Positions 9,155 to 19,649 are shown, counted from the stretch's first letter. The stretch is 64,000 nt of DNA from Pseudomonadota bacterium (GCA_018242425.1 JAFEBX010000009.1:248001-312000), one strand, 5' to 3'. The notes: generated from the letters alone by a model not told the origin. Translations and numbers: made by a program.

Positions 9155-9221
9155 CTTGCTCCTTGCATGCGGGGGAACATCCAGCATGCGCCGATCGGCG
9201 CACGATTTCACCCTTCGCCAT

Positions 9222-10611
<1,390 letters not shown>

Positions 10612-10625
<14 letters not shown>

Positions 10626-11649
10626 CGTCGCCCTCCTCTTCCTGCACCGGCAGCAACAGGGTGAACACGGTATGGCCAGGACGCGAGCGATAACTCACGG
10701 TGCCGCGATGTTCGCGCGCCACCTGCTGCGCCAGCGCCAACCCGAGACCGCTGCCGTCGGCGCGACCGCTCACCAACGGCAGGAACACCTGCTCGGCGAG
10801 TTCCGGCGGCACGCCCGGGCCGTCATCGACGATGTCGAAACGCAGGGCGAGCGGCACCTGGTCGGCACCGATGCGCGCACCGTGTTCTGCGCGCGTGCGC
10901 AAGGTGATGTTGGTGGCGCCGGCCTCGATCGCGTTGCGCACCAGGTTCCACGCCGCCTGGCTCAGGCGATCGGCGTCGCCGAACAGTTCCGGCAAGCTCG
11001 GGTCATAGTCGCGACCGATCCGCACCGCCCAGCCGGCGTCGCTTTCGGCGAGCCGCAACACCCGTTCGAGCACCGCATGCACATTGACCGGCGCGTGCGG
11101 TTCCTGCGGGCGCGGCGACATCAGTCGTTCCAGCAATGCAGTCAGGCGCTCCACTTCCGACTGGATCAACTGACTGAGCTCTTGTGTCGATTCGCCGCCG
11201 CGACGTGCAATCAGTTGCGCGGCGCCCTTGATCCCCGCCAAGGGATTGCGCAATTCGTGCGCGAGCCCCTTCAGCGCCGCCGCCACTGCCGCCGGCAGGG
11301 CATCGCCATCGCGCTGTGCGAATTCGTCGACCGGATGCGCTTCCAGCAACCAGCCGTTGTCGCGCCGCGACAGCCAGAGGTCGGCGAAGCGCGGCTCGCC
11401 GGCACCGGGAACCTGCATCGGCACCCGACGCAGGCGTCGTGGCGCGATGTCTTCTCCTCCCCCCTGCAAAGCGCTGGCCAACAGGTCGCCACCCGCTTCC
11501 AGCGCCGCCAGTGGCAGGCCCAGCGGCCGCCTCAGGCCGACTCCCAGCCAGCGCGCGAACGCCGGATTGCAACCGACGATCCGGCCCTCGCCATCGGTCC
11601 AGGCCAGGGGCGTGGTCAGCAGGTCGGCAGCGGGAATGGAGGCGGTCAT
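10612..11649 (-). CDS. ntrB: Nitrogen regulation sensor histidine kinase NtrB (GlnL)
   Basis: The 345-residue soluble kinase has an N-terminal PAS-like domain, a dimerisation/phospho-acceptor helix (His131 in LAHELRNPLAGIKG) and an HATPase_c domain with N-box NLVRNAIEAGA and G-boxes DDGPGVP and GSGLGLALA. It lacks membrane helices, as NtrB does. It phosphorylates NtrC under nitrogen limitation and is normally switched by PII protein; no PII gene lies in this window. A palindromic NtrC operator lies 12 bases upstream of its start. Confidence 0.94.
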
Positions 11650-11660
11650 TGCGTCGAGTG

Positions 11661-11677
11661 TGCATCATTTTGGTGCA
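11661..11677 (-). promoter_or_regulatory. NtrC operator upstream of ntrBC
   Basis: The sequence TGCATCATTTTGGTGCA is a near-perfect match to the NtrC dimer site (TGCACCA, three bases, TGGTGCA), with a single deviation in one half. It lies immediately upstream of the ntrB start codon, so NtrC bound here would probably repress or adjust its own operon, as described for glnL-glnG in enteric bacteria. I infer the direction of control; only the motif is seen. Confidence 0.75.
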
Positions 11678-11807
11678 AACAGTGGACGCTCCTGCGCCGG
11701 ATTCGACCGCAAGACCCGGGAGGCGCCACACTGGGGGCGGACGCAGACTGCGCGCCATGTCATTCAGTTGCAAGGCGCGTGCGATGCCAGGAAGAACGAA
11801 CGAGTTT

Positions 11808-12899
11808 ATGTCGATAAATGAGCGAGTGATGACGACGCAGCGCGCGCGCCTTGCCGCCACGCTGAGCGATCCGCGCTGGCCGGACGTGCAAAACCACAAC
11901 AGCGCTGTCGACGGTCGCTTCTGGTTCGCCGTCGCCACCACCGGCGTGTTCTGCCGCCCCGGCTGCGGCGCACGCACGCCCCGCCCCGAGAACGTGCGCT
12001 TCTTCGACAGCATCGATGCAGCGAAGGCCGCCGGCTTCCGCGCCTGCAAGCGTTGCCGCCCGGAAGGATTGTCGGATGCCGCGGCCAATCGCGTGCTGGT
12101 CGAAGCCGCCTGCCAGCGCATCGACGGCGCCGAACGCGAACCAACCCTGGCAGAACTCGCGGCGGACGCCGACCTGAGCCCCTACCACTTCCAGCGCATG
12201 TTCAAGACCGTGCTGGGAATCAGCCCCAAGCAATACGCGAAGGCACGCCGCCTGCAATCGGCGCGCGAGCGCCTCGATGCCGGCAGCGACGTCACCACCG
12301 CGATGCACGATGCCGGTTTCGGTTCGCCATCGCGCTTCCACGCCGACGCCCGCAGCGGCCTCGGCATGGCGGCGCACACGTATCGCGATAGCGGCAGGAA
12401 CGAACGCATCCGGTACGCGCTGGGTGATTCTTCGCTAGGACGCGTGCTGGTTGCCGAAACCGATCGCGGCCTGTGCACGATTCTGTTCGGTGAAGATGAC
12501 ACGGCCCTGGTCGCCGACCTCCACGCGCGCTTCGCCCGTGCCGACTGCATCTCCGATGACGCCGCGCTGGCGAAACATTTCACCGACGTGATCCAGCTGG
12601 TCGATGATCCCGCGCACGGCCTCGACCTGCCGCTCGACATCCGCGGCACCGCGTTCCAGCAAAAAGTGTGGTCGCAGCTGCGGCGCATTCCCGCCGGCAG
12701 GACGGTCAGCTATTCCGAACTTGCGACGCAGATCGGCGCGCCCGATGCCGCGCGCGCGATCGCCGGCGCCTGCGCGGCGAATCCGCTGGCCGTCGCGATT
12801 CCCTGCCATCGCGTGGTGCGCGCCGATGGCGCGTTGTCGGGTTATCGCTGGGGCGTGCAGCGCAAGAAGAAACTGCTGCAGCGCGAAGGGGCGATCTGA
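11808..12899 (+). CDS. ada: Bifunctional Ada: DNA alkylation-repair methyltransferase and transcription activator
   Basis: The 363-residue protein has three parts. The N-terminal zinc methyl-acceptor domain has four cysteines at 49, 53, 80 and 83, with the same spacing as E. coli Ada. An AraC-type helix-turn-helix follows (LSPYHFQRMFKTVLGISP). The C-terminal O6-methylguanine methyltransferase has AIPCHRVV with Cys333. It should repair methylphosphotriesters and O6-methylguanine and induce its own regulon. The ATG at 11808 has AGGAAG about 12 bases upstream; an in-frame ATG at 11829 is a possible alternative. Confidence 0.94.
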   Translation: MSINERVMTTQRARLAATLSDPRWPDVQNHNSAVDGRFWFAVATTGVFCRPGCGARTPRPENVRFFDSIDAAKAAGFRACKRCRPEGLSDAAANRVLVEAACQRIDGAEREPTLAELAADADLSPYHFQRMFKTVLGISPKQYAKARRLQSARERLDAGSDVTTAMHDAGFGSPSRFHADARSGLGMAAHTYRDSGRNERIRYALGDSSLGRVLVAETDRGLCTILFGEDDTALVADLHARFARADCISDDAALAKHFTDVIQLVDDPAHGLDLPLDIRGTAFQQKVWSQLRRIPAGRTVSYSELATQIGAPDAARAIAGACAANPLAVAIPCHRVVRADGALSGYRWGVQRKKKLLQREGAI

Positions 12900-12913
12900 C
12901 GCGACGGCTGGAA

Positions 12914-13663
12914 TCAGCTGCCCGGTCGCGTCAGCGCGTAGAGGATCTGCAGGTCTTCGGGCTGGAACTCGGGCGCGAGATCCTTGCCATCGTCGCGGGC
13001 GCGGTAATGCATGCGGAACGCGCGCAGCGCGGCGGCGCGATCGCGGATGTCGTAGCCGACCACGCGCATCGCCATCCAGCCATCGAATCCGGCCGGCGGA
13101 TCGACCAGTTCACCTTGCGGCCATTGGCCGTAGCCGGCATCGGCCAGGCGTTTCCACGGGAACAGCGGGCCCGGATCGATCTTGCGCGTCGGCGCCAGGT
13201 CCTGGTGGCCGATGACATTGCCCTTGGGAATGTGCAGGCGCGTGGTGAGGTCGCCAAGCAGCGTCAGCAGCGCCTGCACCTGCGGCTCGGTGAACGGTTC
13301 GCTGCCGTTGTTGTCGATCTCGATGCCGATCGATGCGCTGTTGAGTTCGGTCATCGTGCCCCAGCGCCCGGCGCCGGCCTGCCACGCACGCAATCCGTCC
13401 GGCACCAGCTGGTAGATGTGGCCATCCTTGCCCAACAGGTAATGCGCGCTGACCGGATGCGCGGCTTTTGCATCGCTCAGCGTTTTCAGGCTTTCGTCCA
13501 CCGATCCCTGTTCGGTGTAGTGGACGACGATCAGTTGCGCCTTGCGATCGTCGACATTCGGCGACTTCACGAAGGTGGCGATGGGGTTGCGCGCAGGCTG
13601 GGTGGCGCAGGCAGCGAGGCCCAGTGCGAGCGATGCGATCAGCAGTGACGGAATCTTGCGCAT
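12914..13663 (-). CDS. N-acetylmuramoyl-L-alanine amidase, AmiD-like lipoprotein
   Basis: The 249-residue product has a lipoprotein signal (LGLAACAT) and an Amidase_2 (AmpD/T7 lysozyme-like) domain. Zinc-ligand regions are visible as VVHYTE, the GIEIDNNG strand, and GHQDLAPTRKIDPG. A helical C-terminal extension of about 70 residues resembles the peptidoglycan-binding end of AmiD. It should cut the bond between MurNAc and stem peptide, attached to the outer membrane. It starts 7 bases after the acetyltransferase stop, so it may extend the glnA transcript. Confidence 0.9.
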   Translation of the reverse strand: MRKIPSLLIASLALGLAACATQPARNPIATFVKSPNVDDRKAQLIVVHYTEQGSVDESLKTLSDAKAAHPVSAHYLLGKDGHIYQLVPDGLRAWQAGAGRWGTMTELNSASIGIEIDNNGSEPFTEPQVQALLTLLGDLTTRLHIPKGNVIGHQDLAPTRKIDPGPLFPWKRLADAGYGQWPQGELVDPPAGFDGWMAMRVVGYDIRDRAAALRAFRMHYRARDDGKDLAPEFQPEDLQILYALTRPGS

Positions 13664-13670
13664 GACGGGA

Positions 13671-14189
13671 TCATGCCACGGCTGCGTCCTCGAGTCGCAA
13701 TTGCCAATAGCCGACATCGATCCAGCGCCCGAGTTTCCAGCCGACTTCGCGGAATGCGCCGATCGCCTCGAACCCCAACCCCTCGTGCAGCGCAATACTC
13801 GCCGCATTCGGCAATGACACCCCGCCGATCACGACATGGATGCCGCAGGCACGCAGTCGCGCGATCAATTCCGCATACAGGCCTTTGCCGAGACCACGAC
13901 CACAGGCGGCATCGGCGAGATAGATCGAACTCTCGACCGTGCGCGCGTAGGCGGCGCGCGCCTTCCACTGGCCGCCATAGGCGTATCCGATCACCACGCC
14001 GCGCTCTTCCAGCACCAGCCACGGCAGGCCGAGCCCGCGCACCTGTGCCATCCGCCGCATCATCTCGTCGGCATCCACTTCGTCCAGTTCGAAAGTGACG
14101 ATGGTGTCGCGCACGTGCACGTTGTAGATCGCGGCGACGACTGCGGCATCATCGTCGACGGCATCGCGGATCCGCAGATCACCGTGCAT
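13671..14189 (-). CDS. GNAT N-acetyltransferase, phosphinothricin/methionine-sulfoximine acetyltransferase type
   Basis: The 172-residue protein matches the Pat/Bar/YncA branch of GNAT enzymes: IYNVHVRDTIVTFE near the N-terminus, PWLVLEERGVVIGYAYGGQW, the acetyl-CoA loop GRGLGKGLY, and LPNAASIALHEGLGF with GRWIDVGYWQ at the end. Family members acetylate phosphinothricin or methionine sulfoximine, both glutamine-synthetase inhibitors. Its ATG overlaps the amt stop by one base (TGATG), so it is translated with amt in the glnA operon. The substrate is inferred. Confidence 0.87.
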   Translation of the reverse strand: MHGDLRIRDAVDDDAAVVAAIYNVHVRDTIVTFELDEVDADEMMRRMAQVRGLGLPWLVLEERGVVIGYAYGGQWKARAAYARTVESSIYLADAACGRGLGKGLYAELIARLRACGIHVVIGGVSLPNAASIALHEGLGFEAIGAFREVGWKLGRWIDVGYWQLRLEDAAVA

Positions 14190-15418
14190 CACAGTTCGTA
14201 GGCCGATTCGCCGTGGCTGCTGATGTCGAGGCCTTCGCGCTCGTGGTCGTGGGCGACGCGCAAGCCCGACAATTTCCCGATCGCGACCAGCAGCACGAAC
14301 GACACCGCGCCCGACCACGCCAGGGTGACCGCGACACCGAGCAGTTGCACGCCGCTCTGGTGGAGGATCGAATACGCCGCATCGCCGGTCCCGCCGAGCG
14401 CGGGGGCGGTGAACACGCCGGTAAGCATCGCACCGAGAATGCCGCAGACGCCGTGGATGCCGAACACGTCGAGCGAATCATCCGCGCGCAGGTGACGCTT
14501 CAGTGCGTTGACGCCCCAGAACCCGGCGAGCCCGCTGGCGATGCCGATCACCAGCGCCCCGCCGATGCCGACGGTGCCGCAGGCCGGCGTGATGCCGACC
14601 AGTCCGGCGATCGCGCCGGATGCCGCGCCCAGTGTCGAGGTGTGTCCGCGCAACCATGCTTCGAGCACGCTCCATGCCAGCACTGCGGCGGCAGGCGCCA
14701 GCAACGTGTTGACGAAGGCGAGCGTGGCGATGCCGTTCGCTTCCAGCGCGGAACCGGCGTTGAAGCCGAACCAGCCGACCCAGGCCAGCGAGGCTCCGGC
14801 ATAGGTGAAGGGGAGATTGTGCGGCGACAGGCGCTCGCGACCGAGGCCGATGCGCGGTCCGGTACGCCATGCCGCGACCAGTCCGGCGATGCCGGCATTG
14901 ATGTGCACCACCGTGCCGCCCGCGAAGTCGAGCGCGCCCAGCTTGAGGAGATAACCATTCGATGCCCACACCATGTGCGCGATCGGCAGGTAGGACAGGG
15001 TGAACCACAGCGCCGCGAACAGCAGCATCGCGCCGAAGCGGATGCGTTCGGCGACGGCACCGACCACCAGCGCACAGCTGATGGCGGCGAACGCGCCCTG
15101 GAAGGCGACATAGGCGAACTCGGGAATCTGGACGCCCTTGCTGAAGGTATCGACGGCGCTTTGCGGGCCGATGCCGGCCAGCATCGACTTGCCGAAGCCG
15201 CCGATCACTTCGTTGCCGCCGGCGAACGCCAGCGAATAGCCATAGACCGCCCACAACACCAGCGCGAGGCAGGCCACGACCAGCACCTGCGTCAACACCG
15301 ACAACACGTTCTTCGATCGCACCAGGCCGCCATAGAACAGCGCGAGGCCTGGCGCGATCATCAGCACGACCAGCAGCGTGCACACCATCATCCACGCGCT
15401 GTCGGCCTTGGCGATCAT
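14189..15418 (-). CDS. amt: Ammonium transporter
   Basis: The 409-residue membrane protein has the eleven-helix Amt pattern. It carries the pore-lining twin histidines (GGTVVHINAGIAG and FGIHGVCGILG), the FYGGLVRSKNVL segment after helix 1, and an acidic C-terminal tail that in the family is blocked or released by GlnK. It has no cleavable signal peptide. It starts four bases after the glnA stop and ends in a one-base overlap with the acetyltransferase. A glnK gene, common next to amt, is missing here. Confidence 0.95.
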   Translation of the reverse strand: MIAKADSAWMMVCTLLVVLMIAPGLALFYGGLVRSKNVLSVLTQVLVVACLALVLWAVYGYSLAFAGGNEVIGGFGKSMLAGIGPQSAVDTFSKGVQIPEFAYVAFQGAFAAISCALVVGAVAERIRFGAMLLFAALWFTLSYLPIAHMVWASNGYLLKLGALDFAGGTVVHINAGIAGLVAAWRTGPRIGLGRERLSPHNLPFTYAGASLAWVGWFGFNAGSALEANGIATLAFVNTLLAPAAAVLAWSVLEAWLRGHTSTLGAASGAIAGLVGITPACGTVGIGGALVIGIASGLAGFWGVNALKRHLRADDSLDVFGIHGVCGILGAMLTGVFTAPALGGTGDAAYSILHQSGVQLLGVAVTLAWSGAVSFVLLVAIGKLSGLRVAHDHEREGLDISSHGESAYEL

Positions 15419-15422
15419 GGCG

Positions 15423-16832
15423 TCAGATCGTGTAGTACATCTGGTATTCCAGCGGATGCGTCGCCGCGCGGAAGCTGGTGACTTCCTTCATCTTCAGGCC
15501 GATGTAGGCATCGATGAAATCGTCGGTGAACACGCCGCCGGCCTTGAGGAAGTCGCGATCCTTGTCGAGCGCTTCCAGTGCCTGGTCCAGCGAATGGCAC
15601 ACGGTCGGGATGTTCTTCTCTTCTTCCGGCGGCAGGTCGTACAGGTCCTTGTCGCTGGGCGAACCCGGGTCGATCTTGTTCTTGATGCCATCGAGGCCGG
15701 CCATCATCAGCGCGGCGAAGGTGAGGTAGCCGGTGTTCATCGGATCGGGGAAGCGGATCTCGATGCGGCGCGCCTTCGGGTTCGCCACGTACGGGATGCG
15801 GCACGACGCCGAACGGTTCGACGCCGAATAGGCCAGCATCACCGGCGCTTCGAAGCCAGGCACCAGGCGCTTGTACGAGTTGGTGGTCGAGTTGGCGAAC
15901 GCATTGATCGCGCGCGCGTGCTTGAAGATGCCGCCGATGTACCACAGCGCGATCTGCGACAGGCCGCCGTAACCGTCGCCGGTGAACAGGTTCTGGCCGC
16001 CCTTGGCCAGCGACTGGTGCACGTGCATGCCGCTGCCGTTGTCGCCGACGATCGGCTTGGGCATGAAGGTCACGGTCTTGCCGTAGCGATGCGCGACGTT
16101 CTTGAGGATGTACTTCATCGTCAGGAGGTCGTCGGCCTTCTTGGTCAGCGTGTCGAAGCGCGTGCCGATTTCACACTGGCCTGCATTCGCGACTTCGTGG
16201 TGGTGCACTTCGACTTCGATGCCGGCCTGCTGCAGCGTCTTGCACATCTCTGCGCGGATGTCGTGCAGCGAATCCAGCGGCGCGACCGGGAAGTAGCCGC
16301 CCTTCACCATCGGGCGATAGCCGTGGTTGCGGCCGTCGTAATCGCGCGCGGAGTTCCAGTGCGCTTCTTCCGAATCGATCTGGAAGAAGGTGTGGCCCAT
16401 CTCGTTGCCGAAACGCACCGAATCGAAGATGAAGAATTCCGGCTCCGGACCGAAAAACGCGGTATCGGCGATGCCGCTGGCCTTGAGGTAGGCCTCGGCG
16501 CGCTTGGCGACGCCGCGCGGATCGCGGCTGTAGGCCTGCATCGTCGTCGGATCGAGGATGTCGCAGGTCAGGATCAGGGTCGGATCGGCGGTGAACGGAT
16601 CGATCAGCGCGGTCGACGGATCCGGCAGCAGCACCATGTCGGAGTTCTGGATGCCGCGCCAGCCGCTGATCGAGCTGCCGTCGAACATCTTGCCGTCCTC
16701 GAACAGCGAGGCATCGACCACGCTGGCCGGGAAGGTGACGTGGTGCTGCACGCCGCGCATGTCGGCGAAGCGCAGGTCGACCCATTCGACCTTGTGATCC
16801 TTGATGAGTTTTTCGACGTTTTCGAACGACAT
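15423..16832 (-). CDS. glnA: Glutamine synthetase type I
   Basis: The 469-residue GSI enzyme joins ammonia to glutamate using ATP. Motifs include the latch-region [13 protein letters not shown], metal-site GHGGYFPV-like [11 protein letters not shown], the HVHQSL segment, and [10 protein letters not shown], whose Tyr (about 397) is the adenylylation site of the beta subclass. The start at 16832 ([13 protein letters not shown]) matches family length. Expression should be NtrC- and sigma-54-dependent from the promoter at 16872-16886. It is first in the glnA-amt-acetyltransferase operon. Confidence 0.97.
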   Translation of the reverse strand: MSFENVEKLIKDHKVEWVDLRFADMRGVQHHVTFPASVVDASLFEDGKMFDGSSISGWRGIQNSDMVLLPDPSTALIDPFTADPTLILTCDILDPTTMQAYSRDPRGVAKRAEAYLKASGIADTAFFGPEPEFFIFDSVRFGNEMGHTFFQIDSEEAHWNSARDYDGRNHGYRPMVKGGYFPVAPLDSLHDIRAEMCKTLQQAGIEVEVHHHEVANAGQCEIGTRFDTLTKKADDLLTMKYILKNVAHRYGKTVTFMPKPIVGDNGSGMHVHQSLAKGGQNLFTGDGYGGLSQIALWYIGGIFKHARAINAFANSTTNSYKRLVPGFEAPVMLAYSASNRSASCRIPYVANPKARRIEIRFPDPMNTGYLTFAALMMAGLDGIKNKIDPGSPSDKDLYDLPPEEEKNIPTVCHSLDQALEALDKDRDFLKAGGVFTDDFIDAYIGLKMKEVTSFRAATHPLEYQMYYTI

Positions 16833-16871
16833 GGCAGGTACCCGCGGAGAAGGTTGGATAGCCTGTTCATC

Positions 16872-16886
16872 GCAAGGAGCGTGCCA
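16872..16886 (-). promoter_or_regulatory. Sigma-54 promoter of glnA
   Basis: Read on the minus strand, TGGCACG-CTCC-TTGC matches the -24/-12 consensus of RpoN promoters exactly, including the invariant GG and GC dinucleotides ten bases apart. The transcription start should fall near 16860, about 28 bases before the glnA start codon. NtrC sites lie 62-113 bases upstream, the expected enhancer range. Confidence 0.92.
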
Positions 16887-16947
16887 GCCCGAAATGCATC
16901 GTAACTTGCTGTTTTTACTAGAACACCGCGCCGAAATCCTCAACGAT

Positions 16948-16985
16948 TGCACCAACGTGGATCTGTTTGTCACTCTTTTGGTGCA
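16948..16985 (-). promoter_or_regulatory. Tandem NtrC enhancer sites upstream of glnA
   Basis: Two NtrC-type sites are seen. One at 16948-16964 has a perfect TGCACCA half and a TGG start in the other half. One at 16969-16985 has a perfect TGGTGCA half and a degenerate partner. Their centres are 21 bases apart, two DNA turns, so bound dimers would face the same side of the helix, as needed for NtrC oligomerisation. Confidence 0.75.
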
Positions 16986-17083
16986 ATCAATCCGGGAACA
17001 CTTTCGCCGTGCCATGACTTCAGGGACTCCAGCCCAGGGCGCATCCATCCGATCCTGAAGCTCCCCGAAGGCCAAGGCCGAAC

Positions 17084-17668
17084 ATGAAAAACGCCTGCTT
17101 GATCGCTGTTCTGTCTTTCCTGGCGGTGATGGGCTCGATGCCCGCGACTGCGCAACCGGTGCCATCGCCGGCGACGGACGCCAAGCCCGCCGCAGCGGCA
17201 ACGCCCGACCAGCCGACCCGCGTGCCGAATGATCTGGCCAGGTTCTTCGCAGGCAACTGGCAGGGACAGGGCGCATTCGCCAGCGGCAGGAAGATCGAGG
17301 CGGATGTCAGCTTCGAAGCGTCGATGGACGGCCAATGGCTGACCTACCGCCACGCCGACCGCGCACCCAACAGCTACAAGGCACAGGGCTTCTGGGGATA
17401 CGAGCGCACGTCGCACGCATTCGTGATGGTGCTCGCCGACAACTTCGGTGGCGCACGCCTGTTCTCCAGCGATGGCTGGAAGGACGACAAGCTGGTGTTC
17501 GAGGGTCGTGGCGCGATTTCGCCTTCCCCTTCTTCCGGCACCAGCGCCCGTGAACGCTTCACCTTCGCGAAGCAATCGGCCGACGAGTTCCGCATGAGTT
17601 ACGAGACCAGCAAGGACGGCACGGCCTGGCGCCTGGTCGACTCGCTGACATTCAAGCGAAAGCCCTGA
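17084..17668 (+). CDS. Exported protein of unknown function
   Basis: The 194-residue product has a Sec signal peptide with a predicted cut after ATA-Q (about residue 23), a Pro/Ala-rich linker to about residue 45, and a single beta-rich domain ([38 protein letters not shown]). This looks like a lipocalin-like or DUF1579-like barrel of secreted proteins; that match is from general appearance only. No catalytic motif is evident. It is divergent from glnA and precedes uppP by 38 bases. Confidence 0.75.
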   Translation: MKNACLIAVLSFLAVMGSMPATAQPVPSPATDAKPAAAATPDQPTRVPNDLARFFAGNWQGQGAFASGRKIEADVSFEASMDGQWLTYRHADRAPNSYKAQGFWGYERTSHAFVMVLADNFGGARLFSSDGWKDDKLVFEGRGAISPSPSSGTSARERFTFAKQSADEFRMSYETSKDGTAWRLVDSLTFKRKP

Positions 17669-17706
17669 CGGGCTATCCTCCGGCATTCCCTCGAGAGTGC
17701 CTGTCG

Positions 17707-18579
17707 ATGCTTGCAACGCTGTCCGCCCTGCCCGATTCGTTGCAAGCCATCCTCCTCGGCATCATCGAGGGCATCACCGAATTCCTGCCGATCTCGAGCA
17801 CCGGGCATCTGCTGGTGGCCGAGCACTGGCTGGGCCATCGCAGCGAACTGTTCAACATCGCCATCCAGGCCGGCGCCATCCTCGCCGTGGTCTTCATCTA
17901 CTGGCGCAAGCTGTGGGCACTGGCGCTGGCTTTCCTCGGCCGTCGCGACATGATCGACCCCGACACCGACGCGACGTTGCAGGTCGGGGAAGCGCGCGCC
18001 TACGTCCTGAAGCTGCTCGGCGCATTCGCGGTCACCGCGGTTGGCGGATTGCTGGTCAAGAAACTCGGCTGGGAATTGCCCAAGGAAATCCACCCGATCG
18101 CCTGGGCCTTCATCATCGGCGCGGCGTGGATGGTCATCGCCGAACAACTCGCCGCGCGTCGCGCACTCAGCATTGGCGAACGCACCGAAGTGTCGTGGGT
18201 CACCGCCGTGCTGGTCGGCATCGCGCAAGTCGTCGCCGGCGTGTTCCCGGGCACTTCGCGCTCGGCCACCACCATCTTCATCGCGCTGCTGACCGGCACC
18301 ACCTCGCGCGCCGCCGCCACCGAATTCGCCTTCCTGGTCGGCATCCCGACCATGTTCGCCGCCACCGCCTACGACCTGCTGAAGGTGTTCAAGAACGGCG
18401 AGGCGATGCACGAGGACTGGTCCTCGCTCGGGATCGCCTTCGTGGTCTCGATGATCACCGCCTTCATCGCGGTCAAATGGTTGTTGCGCTATATCCGCAG
18501 TCACCGCTTCACCGCTTTCGCCGTGTATCGCATCGTGTTGGGTGTCGCGCTGTTGTTGCTGTTGCCCGCCACTGCCTGA
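17707..18579 (+). CDS. uppP: Undecaprenyl-diphosphate phosphatase
   Basis: The 290-residue membrane enzyme recycles undecaprenyl pyrophosphate to the monophosphate carrier for peptidoglycan and O-antigen. The two catalytic motifs of the BacA/UppP family are clear: GITEFLPISSTGHLLV near residue 20 and PGTSRSATTI near residue 182. About eight hydrophobic helices are visible. It may confer some bacitracin tolerance, as known for the family. Confidence 0.96.
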   Translation: MLATLSALPDSLQAILLGIIEGITEFLPISSTGHLLVAEHWLGHRSELFNIAIQAGAILAVVFIYWRKLWALALAFLGRRDMIDPDTDATLQVGEARAYVLKLLGAFAVTAVGGLLVKKLGWELPKEIHPIAWAFIIGAAWMVIAEQLAARRALSIGERTEVSWVTAVLVGIAQVVAGVFPGTSRSATTIFIALLTGTTSRAAATEFAFLVGIPTMFAATAYDLLKVFKNGEAMHEDWSSLGIAFVVSMITAFIAVKWLLRYIRSHRFTAFAVYRIVLGVALLLLLPATA

Positions 18580-18590
18580 GGAGCTTGATC

Positions 18591-19409
18591 ATGACGAAAC
18601 TGTCCCGCATCACCCCGGCCCTGCTCGCTTGCGCGCTGGCCGCCTGCGTCGGCACCGGTTCTTCGGACAAGGCGACGACCGCGGCTCCCGGCGCATCGCC
18701 GCAAACACCGGCGCCATCGCGGGCCGATGCCGGCGCGCAATTGCCGCGTTATCACTGGAAATTGCAGGATGCCCGCGCCAGCGGCGGTGGACGCATCGAT
18801 GCGCTGTTCGCACGCGACGACAAGCCGCTGACGCTGGACTTCGGTGATGGCCGCGTCTCGGTACGCAATGCATGCAATGGCATCGGTGGCAGTTACACGC
18901 TGGAAGGCGACACGCTGACCTTCGGCCCGATGATGGGCACGATGATGGCCTGCGCCGACCCCAGGCTGACCGCGCTCGACGGCGCCGTCACCACGCGCCT
19001 GACCGGAAAATCGCAAATCGCGATTGCCGCCGGCGCATCCCCGTCATTGAAGATCGTGCTTTCCAATGGCGACGCGTTGACCTTCGCCGGCGAGGAAACC
19101 GCCGAAACGAAATATGGTGGTCCCGGCAAGCAGGCCTTCCTCGAGGTCGCACCGCAGCGCGTCGCCTGCAACCATCCGCTGATGCCGAACCACCAGTGCC
19201 TCAGCGTGCGCGAAATCACCTACGGCGACAACGGCGTCAAGGCCTCGACCGGGCGGTGGCATCCGCTCTACGAGGAAATCGAGGGCTACAGCTTCCAGCC
19301 CGGCACGCGCAACGTGCTGCGGTTGAAGCAGTTCGAACGCAAGAACGTGCCGGCCGATGCCTCGCGCACGGTCTACGTGCTCGACATGGTGGTGGAGTCG
19401 GGAGGCTGA
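18591..19409 (+). CDS. META and DUF4377 domain lipoprotein
   Basis: The 272-residue product has a lipoprotein signal (LACALAACVG). It contains a META/HslJ-like domain (about residues 50-150; NACNGIGGSYTLEGDTLTFG and the MGTMMAC turn) and a C-terminal DUF4377-like domain (about 175-265; CLSVREITYG, GYSFQPGTRNVLRLKQ). In the family such proteins are envelope-associated and stress-linked, with unknown biochemical function. TGAGGAG, formed by the uppP stop and the ribosome-binding site, precedes the ATG, so it is co-transcribed with uppP. Confidence 0.85.
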   Translation: MTKLSRITPALLACALAACVGTGSSDKATTAAPGASPQTPAPSRADAGAQLPRYHWKLQDARASGGGRIDALFARDDKPLTLDFGDGRVSVRNACNGIGGSYTLEGDTLTFGPMMGTMMACADPRLTALDGAVTTRLTGKSQIAIAAGASPSLKIVLSNGDALTFAGEETAETKYGGPGKQAFLEVAPQRVACNHPLMPNHQCLSVREITYGDNGVKASTGRWHPLYEEIEGYSFQPGTRNVLRLKQFERKNVPADASRTVYVLDMVVESGG

Positions 19410-19417
19410 TCGCAACA

Positions 19418-19646
19418 GCATCGCACGCGCTGGCTTGGTGGGCGGCCAGCTCCGGTGCCCCACACGCCGCGCGAGTGTTGTTGCTCTCAGGATGAAGAAG
19501 CGAAAAGTCCGCGACCGGCGGCGCCTGTGCGGTTCGTCCGTCTCGCCGACCATACGAGGCATGGATGCCGAGTCGAGCCCCCATGGATGGGTTCACGGCG
19601 TGTCGGCGAGACGGATAACCGCAGCAGGCGCTCAGCCGGGCGATGC
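19418..19646. repeat. Palindromic MITE-like element, copy A
   Basis: The element is bounded by GCATCGC (19418-19424) and its inverse GCGATGC (19640-19646). Inside, 30-base arms at 19521-19550 and 19602-19631 form a long imperfect stem around a 51-base loop with its own small hairpin (GGCAT/ATGCC). A second copy lies at 46626-46928. It fills the whole gap between the convergent META-domain and PEBP genes. No transposase is encoded. A mobile miniature element or a bidirectional terminator are both possible. Confidence 0.85.
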
Positions 19647-19649
19647 TTT

